From Nitrospira sp. (GTDB lineage: Bacteria; Nitrospirota; Nitrospiria; Nitrospirales; Nitrospiraceae): a stretch of 64,000 bases of DNA. Shown one piece after another: positions 7,800-15,580 of the stretch; within the stretch, counting starts at the first letter, position 1, and each line of letters begins with the position of its first letter. The notes beneath the pieces were generated by a model. The model did no database searches. It was given only the letters and a program-made list of their open reading frames with translations, and was not told where the DNA came from. The DNA is taken from assembly GCA_022226935.1 (NCBI GenBank), contig CP092081.1:916734-980733 (forward strand), given 5' to 3'. The translations under genes and the position numbers were made by a program.

Positions 7800-9201
7800 C
7801 ATCACCAACGAGCGTTCGTCTGAAGCCTTGCAGATACGCCGTAACCGCCGCCTTGTCCTCTTACTCGTCGGGATTCTCCTGGCAGTTATCGGATACGGTC
7901 TCTACTGGTGGCAGGTCGAGCGGTTGCGCGTGGAGACGCATAATGCCTTCGTCGCAGGAAACTTGGTGCCTGTCACGTCTCAAGTGTCCGGCATTATCAC
8001 GAATGTGCTTGCAGAGGAAACGCAGTTCGTCAACAAAGGCGACCTCGTCATGACACTCGATGCCAATGAGGCCGCCGCCACGCTCGGCCAAGCGCGTGGG
8101 AACCTTGGCGAGACGGTGAGACGGATCGCCGCCCTCTATGTTCACAGACGTCAATTTGTGGAGAAATTGGCCGCTCGGCACGCTCGATTGGATGTCATTC
8201 GTCATGACATGGCGCGGTATCGCTATGTCTCTCCTCATGGGGCTGTCCCGAAACAGGTAGTCCAAAACGCCGAGGATCAGATGCGGGCGTTGGAGGCGGA
8301 GGTCCGTGAAACACAGGCGGAATTGGAAGCACTCGATGTCCAGATCGGAAGAACAACCGTCACGGAGCACCCTGCCGTGCAGCTGGCCAAATATCAATTC
8401 GTTGAAGCCCAGTTGCGTTACGGTCGGCAGCAGATTCATTCGCCGGTCGCGGGCTATGTCGCCAAACGGAAGGGACAGGTGGGTGACCGCGTTGCCCCCG
8501 GGATGACGCTGATGACCATCGTGCCGCTGGACCATCTGTGGGTGGAGGCAAACCTGCGCGAGACTGAACTGGCTCGTGTCCGACCTGGTCAACCGGCGCT
8601 GGTTTCCGTCGACATGTATGGCAAACGATCTCGCTATCACGGCACGGTAGAAGGATTGGTGCCAGGCTCAGGCAGCGTGTTTGCGACGCTGCCCCCAGAT
8701 AATGCCACTGGAAACTTTATCCACATCGTACAGCGAGTGCCGGTCCGGATCGCGTTACTCAAGGACGAACTGATGGAGAACCCCATCCGCCCGGGACTGT
8801 CGACGGTCACGCAAATTGACGTCAGCGAACCAGGGCAATCGGTTTGGACATCCCACACCACTACGTCGACGCCGGAATACCACACCGATGTATTTGAAGA
8901 GGAACTGCAACAGGCCGATGCCGTTGCTCGTGAGACTGTCAACGACAATTTGCCATTGGAGTCGGCTGAACCAAACAACCTGCAGCCATTTGTTCAACTT
9001 GATCGCGATCATGGTGCGGATCGACGAGAGGGGAGAGCAGAAGGATCAGGAACGATTGCTCCTCGCGATCGAAGTCCTGAGGCGAGGCGAGAACCGTACG
9101 AGTTTACGCCACAATCCATGTACCATCCAGAAGTCCCGATCTTGGACTGCCGGCTTCCCCGCTTTCACCATCGACTGCCGGACCGGGCTCGGGTCTTCTA
9201 G
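7789..9201 (+). CDS. emrA: HlyD/EmrA-type membrane fusion adaptor, with an unusual C-terminal tail
   Basis: A 470-residue periplasmic adaptor. One transmembrane helix (residues 22-42, LVLLLVGILLAVIGYGLYWW) is followed by the biotinyl-lipoyl half (FVAGNLVPVTSQVSGIITNVL), a coiled-coil hairpin (about 85-205), the second lipoyl half (IHSPVAGYVAKRKGQVGDRV), and the beta-barrel (WVEANLRETELARVRPGQPA). EmrA homologues end soon after a motif like VARETVNDNLP, here residue about 388. This protein runs some 80 residues further into a basic, low-complexity tail, suggesting that the ancestral stop was lost. The adaptor joins the permease at the inner membrane to the outer-membrane channel. ATG 7789 lies within the end of the channel gene. 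Confidence 0.9.
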   Translation: MTTDITNERSSEALQIRRNRRLVLLLVGILLAVIGYGLYWWQVERLRVETHNAFVAGNLVPVTSQVSGIITNVLAEETQFVNKGDLVMTLDANEAAATLGQARGNLGETVRRIAALYVHRRQFVEKLAARHARLDVIRHDMARYRYVSPHGAVPKQVVQNAEDQMRALEAEVRETQAELEALDVQIGRTTVTEHPAVQLAKYQFVEAQLRYGRQQIHSPVAGYVAKRKGQVGDRVAPGMTLMTIVPLDHLWVEANLRETELARVRPGQPALVSVDMYGKRSRYHGTVEGLVPGSGSVFATLPPDNATGNFIHIVQRVPVRIALLKDELMENPIRPGLSTVTQIDVSEPGQSVWTSHTTTSTPEYHTDVFEEELQQADAVARETVNDNLPLESAEPNNLQPFVQLDRDHGADRREGRAEGSGTIAPRDRSPEARREPYEFTPQSMYHPEVPILDCRLPRFHHRLPDRARVF

Positions 9202-9335
9202 GAACTGAAGCCGGGCCTATTCCGCCGCCTGCAGCTTCGGGAAACATGGATAGATGGCGAGATAGATCGAGACGCTGAGCATCACCCCATAGGAAGAAGC
9301 AAGGCTATCCATCTTGCAGAAAGGAAGCGCTCAAC

Positions 9336-9734
9336 ATGATGAAGCAAATCACCAAATTCATCGGGTTGTCGGGGCAATGTTCACGGTGTCGGCCTCGTCC
9401 TTTTCTGAGGGGATTGATTGGGACAAGCATTCTGGCGTGCTTGTCGATCGGAATGGGGTGCGCTACACAGACGCCGCCGCCCGCGGAGTATCCGGCCATG
9501 AATGCGGAGCATGCGCGGGACCTTGCCTTCCGGTATCGGGGAGAAGCGTTAGCCTTGAGCAAATTAGCGGACGGTCTTGAACTCGAAGCGAACAGTGTTT
9601 CGGCGCACGCTCAACGCTCCGGATCGACTACAGTGGCCGACTCCCGTATCCATGACCTTCGTAAGCAGGCAGAAGCAGCATTTGAGCAGGCTCGCCGATA
9701 CAGAGATCAGGTTCCGCATAACCAGATGTATTAG
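9336..9734 (+). CDS. Small predicted lipoprotein
   Basis: A 132-residue protein (131 from the second ATG at 9339). A basic start is followed by a hydrophobic stretch and a lipobox-like GMGC with Cys at residue 42. The mature part is alpha-helical and charged (ARDLAFRYRGEALALSKLADGLELEA then RKQAEAAFEQARRYRDQV), like periplasmic coiled-coil lipoproteins. AAAGGAAG lies about 10 nt upstream. It is 135 bases after the adaptor gene and on the same strand, so it may belong to the pump operon. No function was recognised. Confidence 0.65.
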   Translation: MMKQITKFIGLSGQCSRCRPRPFLRGLIGTSILACLSIGMGCATQTPPPAEYPAMNAEHARDLAFRYRGEALALSKLADGLELEANSVSAHAQRSGSTTVADSRIHDLRKQAEAAFEQARRYRDQVPHNQMY

Positions 9735-9801
9735 GACGTTCCCACGGTCATTGGTGCCGACCGCAATGAATGTGGCCCGCGTTATTTCGATTGGAGGAAC
9801 G

Positions 9802-9915
9802 GTGTCATGTCGAGGTGGACCGAGAAAGCCGTCGCTCTCCACTTGTCCAAGATGCGGTGGATACACGAGCCTATCTCTGATGGCAATCGATGGCTGTCAG
9901 TCTTGCGGTGGGTAA
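9802..9915 (+). CDS. Possible 37-residue zinc-ribbon protein
   Basis: From GTG 9802, close behind TTGGAGGAAC, the frame encodes a 37-residue peptide with two CxxC knuckles, TCPRCGGY and GCQSCGG, at the right distance for a zinc ribbon. It ends directly after the second knuckle. Competing frames overlap it, and it may be the remnant of a longer protein. Confidence 0.4.
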   Translation: MSCRGGPRKPSLSTCPRCGGYTSLSLMAIDGCQSCGG

Positions 9916-10267
9916 ATTGCGGCTCTCATCGCGCTCCTTAATTTTTCAACCGGCGAAACCCATCGGCTCAGGTCAGGAAGCGGATGCTCTCTGACGACGC
10001 TGGATCTCGGTCCGGCCGCGTTTACCATTATGTTCCAGCCTCACTCTTCATCAAGCAAGGGTGGGGCGTAACGAAGACGGCGGCACGGGACTCTCGCAGC
10101 GGGCAGGTCAGAGGGGCGGAGACCGTGCGGAGGAGCTCTGAGAAGGCCTGTCCCGCTGCTCCCCGGCCAGGGGCGCACCTCTCTGACGGAGCTATTTGAG
10201 CCATACCGGAGGAAACGCGGGTGCTCAACTTGTTCAAATTTGTTCTGAACTTCAGTCAGAGAGAATC
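9916..10267. other. Gap before the integrase remnant; nothing recognised
   Basis: About 350 bases with only short overlapping frames that look non-coding. No hairpin with a T run was found. Confidence 0.35.
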
Positions 10268-10405
10268 ATGCGCGAGCTTTTGACAATGGATGAGGCATCG
10301 GAGTATCTAGGCATATCCAAATTGACTCTCTATGGCTAGGTTTCTGCTAGAAGCGGGGGGATCGTGAAAGTTTGCCGCCTGGGAAGTTTAAGCAGGAACA
10401 TAACC
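10268..10405 (+). pseudogene. Broken excisionase-type helix-turn-helix gene
   Basis: ATG 10268 starts MRELLTMDEASEYLGISKLTLYG and meets TAG at 10337. This is the start of the excisionase/HTH_17 fold, whose next residue is nearly always Trp; TAG looks like a mutated TGG. Reading through, VSARSGG then VKVCRLGSLSR resembles the expected VSxRxIPxxKVGRLVRF, after which similarity is lost. The gene is thus dead, and its end runs into the integrase remnant. Confidence 0.65.
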
Positions 10406-10830
10406 CTTTGCTCGCTAGACACAGACGAAGACTGCTTGGGCAGGTTCCTGTGACTCCTGATGTGAAAGTGATCTTACGGCGACTTGCGCGGACAGGCATC
10501 CTTGCCACAAGGCACGTCTTCACGTATAAAGACCGACCACTTCAGCGAGTTAGCCGATCAGTCACGACCGTGCTCGTGGAGGCCGGTATCACAAATTTCC
10601 GGTTCCACGATTTCCGCCATTGTGCCTCGACCAACCTCAGAAGGGCGGGGGCGGATACGGCAACGGCCATGAAAATCGTCGGCCATAAATCTGAGAAAAT
10701 GTGGAAACGGTACAATGCCATTGAGGAGCGAGACTTGACTCAAGCGGCTCAAAAGGTTCACAGATACTTTCAAGAGAACAGGCCGGGAACACTAGGCGAA
10801 AAATTGGTTAACTATTCATCCCCTAAGTGA
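10372..10830 (+). pseudogene. Tyrosine recombinase (phage integrase), C-terminal remnant
   Basis: The 152-codon frame keeps the C-terminal catalytic part: VFTYKDRPL, the HxxR box in FRFHDFRHCAST, IVGHKS, and the tyrosine in MWKRYN. The N-terminal core-binding domain and the first catalytic Arg are missing, and the first 20 residues do not match the family, so the 5' end was lost, probably by a deletion that joined it to the excisionase remnant. It stops 15 bases before tRNA-Arg, a common integration target. Confidence 0.75.
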
Positions 10831-10845
10831 TGGAAAAAACAATGC

Positions 10846-10922
<77 letters not shown>

Positions 10923-10942
10923 CCTTCTCACGTGTTCCTGCC

Positions 10943-13882
10943 ATGATGTTCCTCTCCCGCTATCGAATCCTGCTCTCCGTGCTTGGTGGCTTGGTGGCGC
11001 TTTATGCGCTGTTGGGTTTTGTCGTCGTCCCCTACGCCGTGAAGACCTACGGCATCCCTGCCTTAGCTGAACGGTTAGGGCATCCCGTCGTGCTTGAAGA
11101 TGTCAGGCTCAATCCGTTTACCTTTTCCGTGGGGCTCACCGGATTTGAGATCCAAGAGCCGGACCGCACGCCCATGCTCGGGTTTCAGGAACTGTTTATA
11201 AATTTTGAAGCGACTTCGCTGGTCCGTTCTTCATATCTGTTCGACGAGATCCGCCTGACACTCCCGTTCGGACTCGTGCATCTGCAGGCAGACGGGAAGC
11301 TCAATCTTCTTGGCCTGGTCCCGCGCCCCTCCGAAGAGGGGGACCGGCCTGCGCCGCCTGCGAAACCACCAGGCCAGGGGGCGATGCCGTCTGTAGAGAT
11401 TCGGCTGCTGAGCATTCATCGTGGCGTGATCGAGTATCGGGATGATTCCAAGAAAAGGCCGGTGACGATCGATGTGGTGCCTATTGAAATTTCGGTACGG
11501 AACTTCAGCAGCCGGCCAGGAGGCGAAAACGCCTATGCATTCACAGCGGAATTCGGGGAAGGCGAAGTGCTGGCTTGGGAAGGCACCTTGTATCTCGATC
11601 CCTTGGAATCGGACGGGCATCTCTCTCTGTCGCATGGCAGCCTGAATACATTCTGGCCTAGCCTTCGTGACCGGTTCCGATTCGATATCTTGAGTGGGAT
11701 ATTATTGGCTGATGCTAAGTATCACTTCGATACGCACCTCGCGCCGGTCAATCTGCACATTACCGAGGGCAAGGTGCAGTTGGCGGATTTCAGGCTGTCT
11801 GAAGCGGGAAATCGTGAGCCGGTGCTGACGGTGCCTTCTTTGGGGATCGATGGCATCAGCCTGGACCTGTCGAAGCGAGAGCTGGGAATCGGCACTGTGG
11901 CCTTGCCTGGCGCGGAGATTCGTACGTGGCTTGGACAGGATAGGGTGATCAACTTTCAGTCGCTCTTTGCGCCGGTTGCCAGCGCGGCAGAAGCCTCGCC
12001 ACAGCCGGAAGCTCCTCCTTCGGAAACAGGACAACCCTGGAAGGTGGCCGTTCAGGCGGTTGAGATTTCAAAAACGCAGGTGGCCTTTGAAGATCGAAGT
12101 CTCGCGACGCCGGTTGAACTGACGCTCGACGATCTGCATCTGACGGCGAATGACTTGCAGGTGCCGTTCAAGGGGGCGATACCAGTGACGGCCGGTTTTC
12201 GGCTCAATCAGCAAGGCACATTGGAAAGTAAGGGGACGCTTCGCTTGGATTCCCTCCAAACTGCGCTGGCGCTCAAGCTGGATCATATCGAACTACGGCC
12301 GTTCCAACCCTATGTCGATCCGTTCGTTCAGCTTCAGATTCTGAACGGTGAACTTACGTTGGACGGAGAGCTCATCTATCGGAGCCGCCACGAATCGGAG
12401 CCCATGGTGCAGTATAGAGGCCAGGCAGGGCTCAACAATCTTCACCTCGCCGATCGGGTCTCGAACAAGGAGTTTCTTGGCTGGACAGCTCTCAACCTGA
12501 GCAAGATGGCCCTGGACGTGGCTCCGACAACGGTGAAGATCGGCGAGATTGCGTTGCGAGACCCGGCGATACGTCTGGTCACCGACAAAGACGGAACGAC
12601 CAATCTGTCGCGCGTGCTGCGTCCGCCCGATGCCGCGCCGGTTCCCATATCGAAGCCGGTCGAGCCGGATGTGCCCAAGAAGCCTACGGCCGCCACGCCG
12701 GTGGAAATCGCAGCCGTCCGGTTGAGGAACCTGTCGGCGACGTTTATCGATGAATCGATCGTTCCAACCGTGACTACCGGGATCACGGATCTGACCGGTA
12801 CGATCAAGGGCCTGTCCTCACGGCAGATGGCCAAGGCTGAAGTGGCTTTGACCGGGAAAGTCGATGAGGTCGCGCCCCTGAAAATCCAGGGGCAGATCAA
12901 TCCGCTGAGCGAAGAGGCCTTCACGCATCTGACGTTTGTGTTCCAGGGAGTGGACTTGTCGCCGGTGTCGCCCTATGCGGGGAAGTACGTCGGTTATCCC
13001 ATCACCAAGGGAAAACTGTCGCTGGATCTCATGTATCAGATCTCTAAGAAGCAATTGGTCGGAGAAAATAAGCTGCTGGTCGATCAGCTGACGTTCGGAG
13101 ACAAGACCGACAGCCCGGATGCGACGACGCTGCCGGTCCGTCTCGCTGTCGGCCTGTTGAAAGACCGGCGGGGCCGGATCGATATCGATATGCCGGTACG
13201 AGGGGATTTGAACGAACCGGATTTTCGGTACGGCCGGGTCGTCCTGAACGCCCTGGTGAACTTGCTCACGAAAGTCGCCACCTCTCCGTTTTCGGCCTTG
13301 GGAGGATTGGTCGGCGGCGGGGGAGAGGACTTAGAGTTTGTGGAGTTTCAAGCGGGAAGCGAGAGCCTAGACGGAGCGGAACAACGGAAGCTGGAGTCGA
13401 TTGCCAAGGCCTTACAGGAACGGCCGGCGCTCCGAGTGGATGTGACGGGAGCGGCCGATCCGGCGCGGGATCGACAGGCCCTCGCGCTGCAGAAGATTGC
13501 GGCCGAAGTCCAACGGCGGTTTACCCAGGGAGGCACGAAAAACCTGCAAGCCGCGCCCTCTCCCTCGCGGGAGTTCGAATTGCTCAGTGACCTCTATGCG
13601 GAAAAATTGGGCAAGCAGCCGATGAAACGGGAAGATCTACCCGGAGGAAAATCCGTTGAGCGGGTGTTGACGGCCGACGAACTCCGGCAGCAATTGTTTC
13701 CGGCCATGACGGTAGAGGATTCTGAACTGCGCGCGCTGGCGCAAGCGCGCGCGAAAGTCATCCGCGAATATCTGATCGAGCAGGGCCACTTGCCGGACGA
13801 ACGGGTCTTTCTCGTCGAGGTCGAACTCGCGGCATCGGACAAGCCGCAGATGCGGGTCCATTTGAGTTTGACGGGAAGCTGA
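10943..13882 (+). CDS. DUF748 / AsmA-like large envelope protein
   Basis: A 979-residue protein with one N-terminal transmembrane helix (residues 7-33, ILLSVLGGLVALYALLGFVVV) and a long periplasmic part. The start (VKTYGIPALAERLGHPVVLEDVRLNPFTFSVGLTGFEI) is the hallmark of DUF748, a member of the AsmA-like group now seen as bridge-like lipid carriers between the membranes. The middle is long beta-strand repeats with two proline-rich linkers (near 130-150 and 555-575). The end (VEFQAGSESLDGAEQRKLESIAKALQ) resembles an OmpA-like segment. It starts 20 bases after tRNA-Arg, at ATG 10943 or 10946. Role in lipid transport or envelope integrity is by analogy. Confidence 0.88.
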   Translation: MMFLSRYRILLSVLGGLVALYALLGFVVVPYAVKTYGIPALAERLGHPVVLEDVRLNPFTFSVGLTGFEIQEPDRTPMLGFQELFINFEATSLVRSSYLFDEIRLTLPFGLVHLQADGKLNLLGLVPRPSEEGDRPAPPAKPPGQGAMPSVEIRLLSIHRGVIEYRDDSKKRPVTIDVVPIEISVRNFSSRPGGENAYAFTAEFGEGEVLAWEGTLYLDPLESDGHLSLSHGSLNTFWPSLRDRFRFDILSGILLADAKYHFDTHLAPVNLHITEGKVQLADFRLSEAGNREPVLTVPSLGIDGISLDLSKRELGIGTVALPGAEIRTWLGQDRVINFQSLFAPVASAAEASPQPEAPPSETGQPWKVAVQAVEISKTQVAFEDRSLATPVELTLDDLHLTANDLQVPFKGAIPVTAGFRLNQQGTLESKGTLRLDSLQTALALKLDHIELRPFQPYVDPFVQLQILNGELTLDGELIYRSRHESEPMVQYRGQAGLNNLHLADRVSNKEFLGWTALNLSKMALDVAPTTVKIGEIALRDPAIRLVTDKDGTTNLSRVLRPPDAAPVPISKPVEPDVPKKPTAATPVEIAAVRLRNLSATFIDESIVPTVTTGITDLTGTIKGLSSRQMAKAEVALTGKVDEVAPLKIQGQINPLSEEAFTHLTFVFQGVDLSPVSPYAGKYVGYPITKGKLSLDLMYQISKKQLVGENKLLVDQLTFGDKTDSPDATTLPVRLAVGLLKDRRGRIDIDMPVRGDLNEPDFRYGRVVLNALVNLLTKVATSPFSALGGLVGGGGEDLEFVEFQAGSESLDGAEQRKLESIAKALQERPALRVDVTGAADPARDRQALALQKIAAEVQRRFTQGGTKNLQAAPSPSREFELLSDLYAEKLGKQPMKREDLPGGKSVERVLTADELRQQLFPAMTVEDSELRALAQARAKVIREYLIEQGHLPDERVFLVEVELAASDKPQMRVHLSLTGS

Positions 13883-13897
13883 TCGATCTGGTGGAGG

Positions 13898-14266
13898 CTA
13901 GGGCTTGGACTGATACCGCATCCGCGTGCCGTGCAGGAGCGACAGTTCGATCTCACTGGCGGTTAATTCGACCGGGAAGTAGGCGCCGGAAATTTTTGCG
14001 GCATTGATGCTTGCCCCTTCCAGCTTGGCCTTGCGGAAGTCGATGCCTCGAAGGTCTGCCTGCCGAAAATAACATTCGCTGAAATCCAACCCATCGACTT
14101 CCAATCCGCGCAAATCCAGCCCGCGCAGATCGCAGCGCGTGAGGTCGACCGGTTCGCCCGCCGCCCGCTTGACATTAAATTCCTTGATGCACCCCTCGCG
14201 AAGTAACCGGTACATGGGATCGTTGGCGATCCTGAGTCCAGTCGCGGGTGGTCTCATGTTGTCCAT
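13898..14266 (-). CDS. Pentapeptide-repeat protein
   Basis: A 122-residue protein from ATG 14266, chosen because AAAGGAG lies 7 nt upstream; an upstream ATG at 14338 lacks one. Residues 45-95 contain pentapeptide repeats (LTRCD LRGLD LRGLE VDGLD FSECY FRQAD LRGID FRKAK LEGAS), which fold as a right-handed square beta-helix. Most such proteins have unknown roles; a few bind DNA gyrase. It is convergent with the DUF748 gene, 15 bases away. Confidence 0.85.
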   Translation of the reverse strand: MDNMRPPATGLRIANDPMYRLLREGCIKEFNVKRAAGEPVDLTRCDLRGLDLRGLEVDGLDFSECYFRQADLRGIDFRKAKLEGASINAAKISGAYFPVELTASEIELSLLHGTRMRYQSKP

Positions 14267-14468
14267 GCGAGCTCCTTTGGCACCTGTGTCCTTATCGGAT
14301 GCGGGAGCGGAAACTTGAGGGCAGGTCTTGCAATTCATGTCGATCGATAGTTGTCAGTGCCCCTTCCTGCTTGCGCCTCGCTGCTCAGACACGGTAGTCT
14401 TACGCCATTGTCGGCTCTCAGGTGCCAGGTGTTTCACCACGTTCGATCGGATATTCAAGGAGGGAATC

Positions 14469-15104
14469 ATGGGATTACGCTTGGGCGACGATGCCCCGAA
14501 TTTTACAGCGGAAACGACCGACGGGACGATCAATTTCCATGAGTGGTTGGGGAATGGGTGGGGGATTTTGTTTTCACACCCGAAGGACTATACCCCGGTG
14601 TGCACGACGGAATTGGGTTACATGGCCAGAATCAAAGGCGAATTCGACAAGCGCGGGGTGAAAATCCTGGCCATCAGTGTCGACCCGCTCGATTCGCATC
14701 GCGGATGGATGAAAGACATCAATGAGACGCAAAACTGCACGGTGAGTTATCCCATCATTGCAGATCCCGAGAAGAAGGTCGCCAACTTGTACGATATGAT
14801 TCACCCGAACTCGCTGGACAGCATGACGGTGCGGTCGGTGTTCGTCATCGGCCCTGACAAGAAGATCAAGCTGATGCTCACCTATCCGGCGTCATGCGGG
14901 AGAAATTTCGATGAATTGCTGCGGGTGGTGGATTCCCTGCAATTGACCGCAAAATATAAAGTGGCGACGCCCGTAAATTGGAAGGACGGGCAGGATTGCA
15001 TCATCACCCCGGCGGTGAACGATGCTGAAGCCAAGACCTTGTTCCCGAAGGGGTTCAAATCCGTGAAGCCGTATCTGCGTCTGACACCGCAACCCAACAA
15101 GTAG
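14469..15104 (+). CDS. Peroxiredoxin, 1-Cys (Prx6) type
   Basis: A 211-residue cytosolic thiol peroxidase. The peroxidatic cysteine is in HPKDYTPVCTTELG (Cys about 44), and the Prx6 features are present: GILFSHPKDYTPVC, KILAISVDPLDSH, IADPEKKVANLYDMIHP, and the long C-terminal arm ending in KGFKSVKPYLRLTPQP. It reduces hydrogen and organic peroxides. ATG 14469 has AAGGAGG seven bases upstream; longer frames to the left are non-coding. A terminator hairpin follows its stop. There is a second Cys at about 139 (PASCGRNFDE), which is common in the group. Confidence 0.93.
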   Translation: MGLRLGDDAPNFTAETTDGTINFHEWLGNGWGILFSHPKDYTPVCTTELGYMARIKGEFDKRGVKILAISVDPLDSHRGWMKDINETQNCTVSYPIIADPEKKVANLYDMIHPNSLDSMTVRSVFVIGPDKKIKLMLTYPASCGRNFDELLRVVDSLQLTAKYKVATPVNWKDGQDCIITPAVNDAEAKTLFPKGFKSVKPYLRLTPQPNK

Positions 15105-15138
15105 CGGCGGCAGTCACTGCCAGCGAGAGCGGGAGAGC

Positions 15139-15170
15139 AAGAGGAGTCGGCCGACAGGCTGACTCCTCTT
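15139..15170 (+). terminator. Terminator hairpin after the peroxiredoxin gene
   Basis: AAGAGGAGTC and GACTCCTCTT form a perfect 10-bp stem around a GGCC-rich loop. The T run after it is weak (GTCGTCTT). Confidence 0.6.
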
Positions 15171-15222
15171 GTCGTCTTGGCGCCTGGGTTCTGCCGATGC
15201 GGCGGCTGAAGGCATAAAACAC

Positions 15223-15258
15223 AGCGGGGGAGCCGGCATGATGGCCGACTCCCCCGTG
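15223..15258. terminator. Hairpin downstream of the PEP-CTERM remnant
   Basis: CGGGGGAG and CTCCCCCG with inner CCGGC/GGCCG make a strong hairpin. It lies just beyond the stop of the minus-strand PEP-CTERM frame and may serve as its terminator; no T run is evident. Confidence 0.45.
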
Positions 15259-15286
15259 ATATGTGAGAGGCGCGAAGGTGTGGAAA

Positions 15287-15565
15287 CTATTCAGGCAGCA
15301 GTGAATTTCGCCGCGCCCACACTAATGCGGCCAACCCGCTGGCAAGTAACAGCACGGCAGCCGGGGCCGGCACAGCTAGCGGCTCGCCATAGATAAAATC
15401 GTCCATTGCAACAAAGTCGAAGCCGTCTACACTCGAGAGGGCGGCATTCCCGGCAGTGATTCGGACCCGGTTGATGATGGCCTGCTCAAGTGACACGCCC
15501 AGAAACGACAGGCTCGTGGCACCGGGTGTATTGAGGACGGTTTGTTTGGAGAGCAGGTCGCACAT
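15287..15565 (-). pseudogene. PEP-CTERM protein, C-terminal remnant
   Basis: The 92-codon frame ends with a PEP-CTERM sorting signal: VPAPAAVLLLASGLAALVWARR, a proline motif, a hydrophobic helix and two arginines. Before it come features usual for such exported proteins, SFLGVSLEQAIINRVRITAGNAAL and DFVAMDDFIYGEP. There is no signal peptide and the region upstream is the end of the radical-SAM gene, so the N-terminal part of the gene is missing. Intact proteins of this kind are processed by exosortase at the cell envelope. The remnant could be expressed but could not be exported by Sec. Confidence 0.6.
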
Positions 15566-15580
15566 GCGAGCCGGTCAGAT

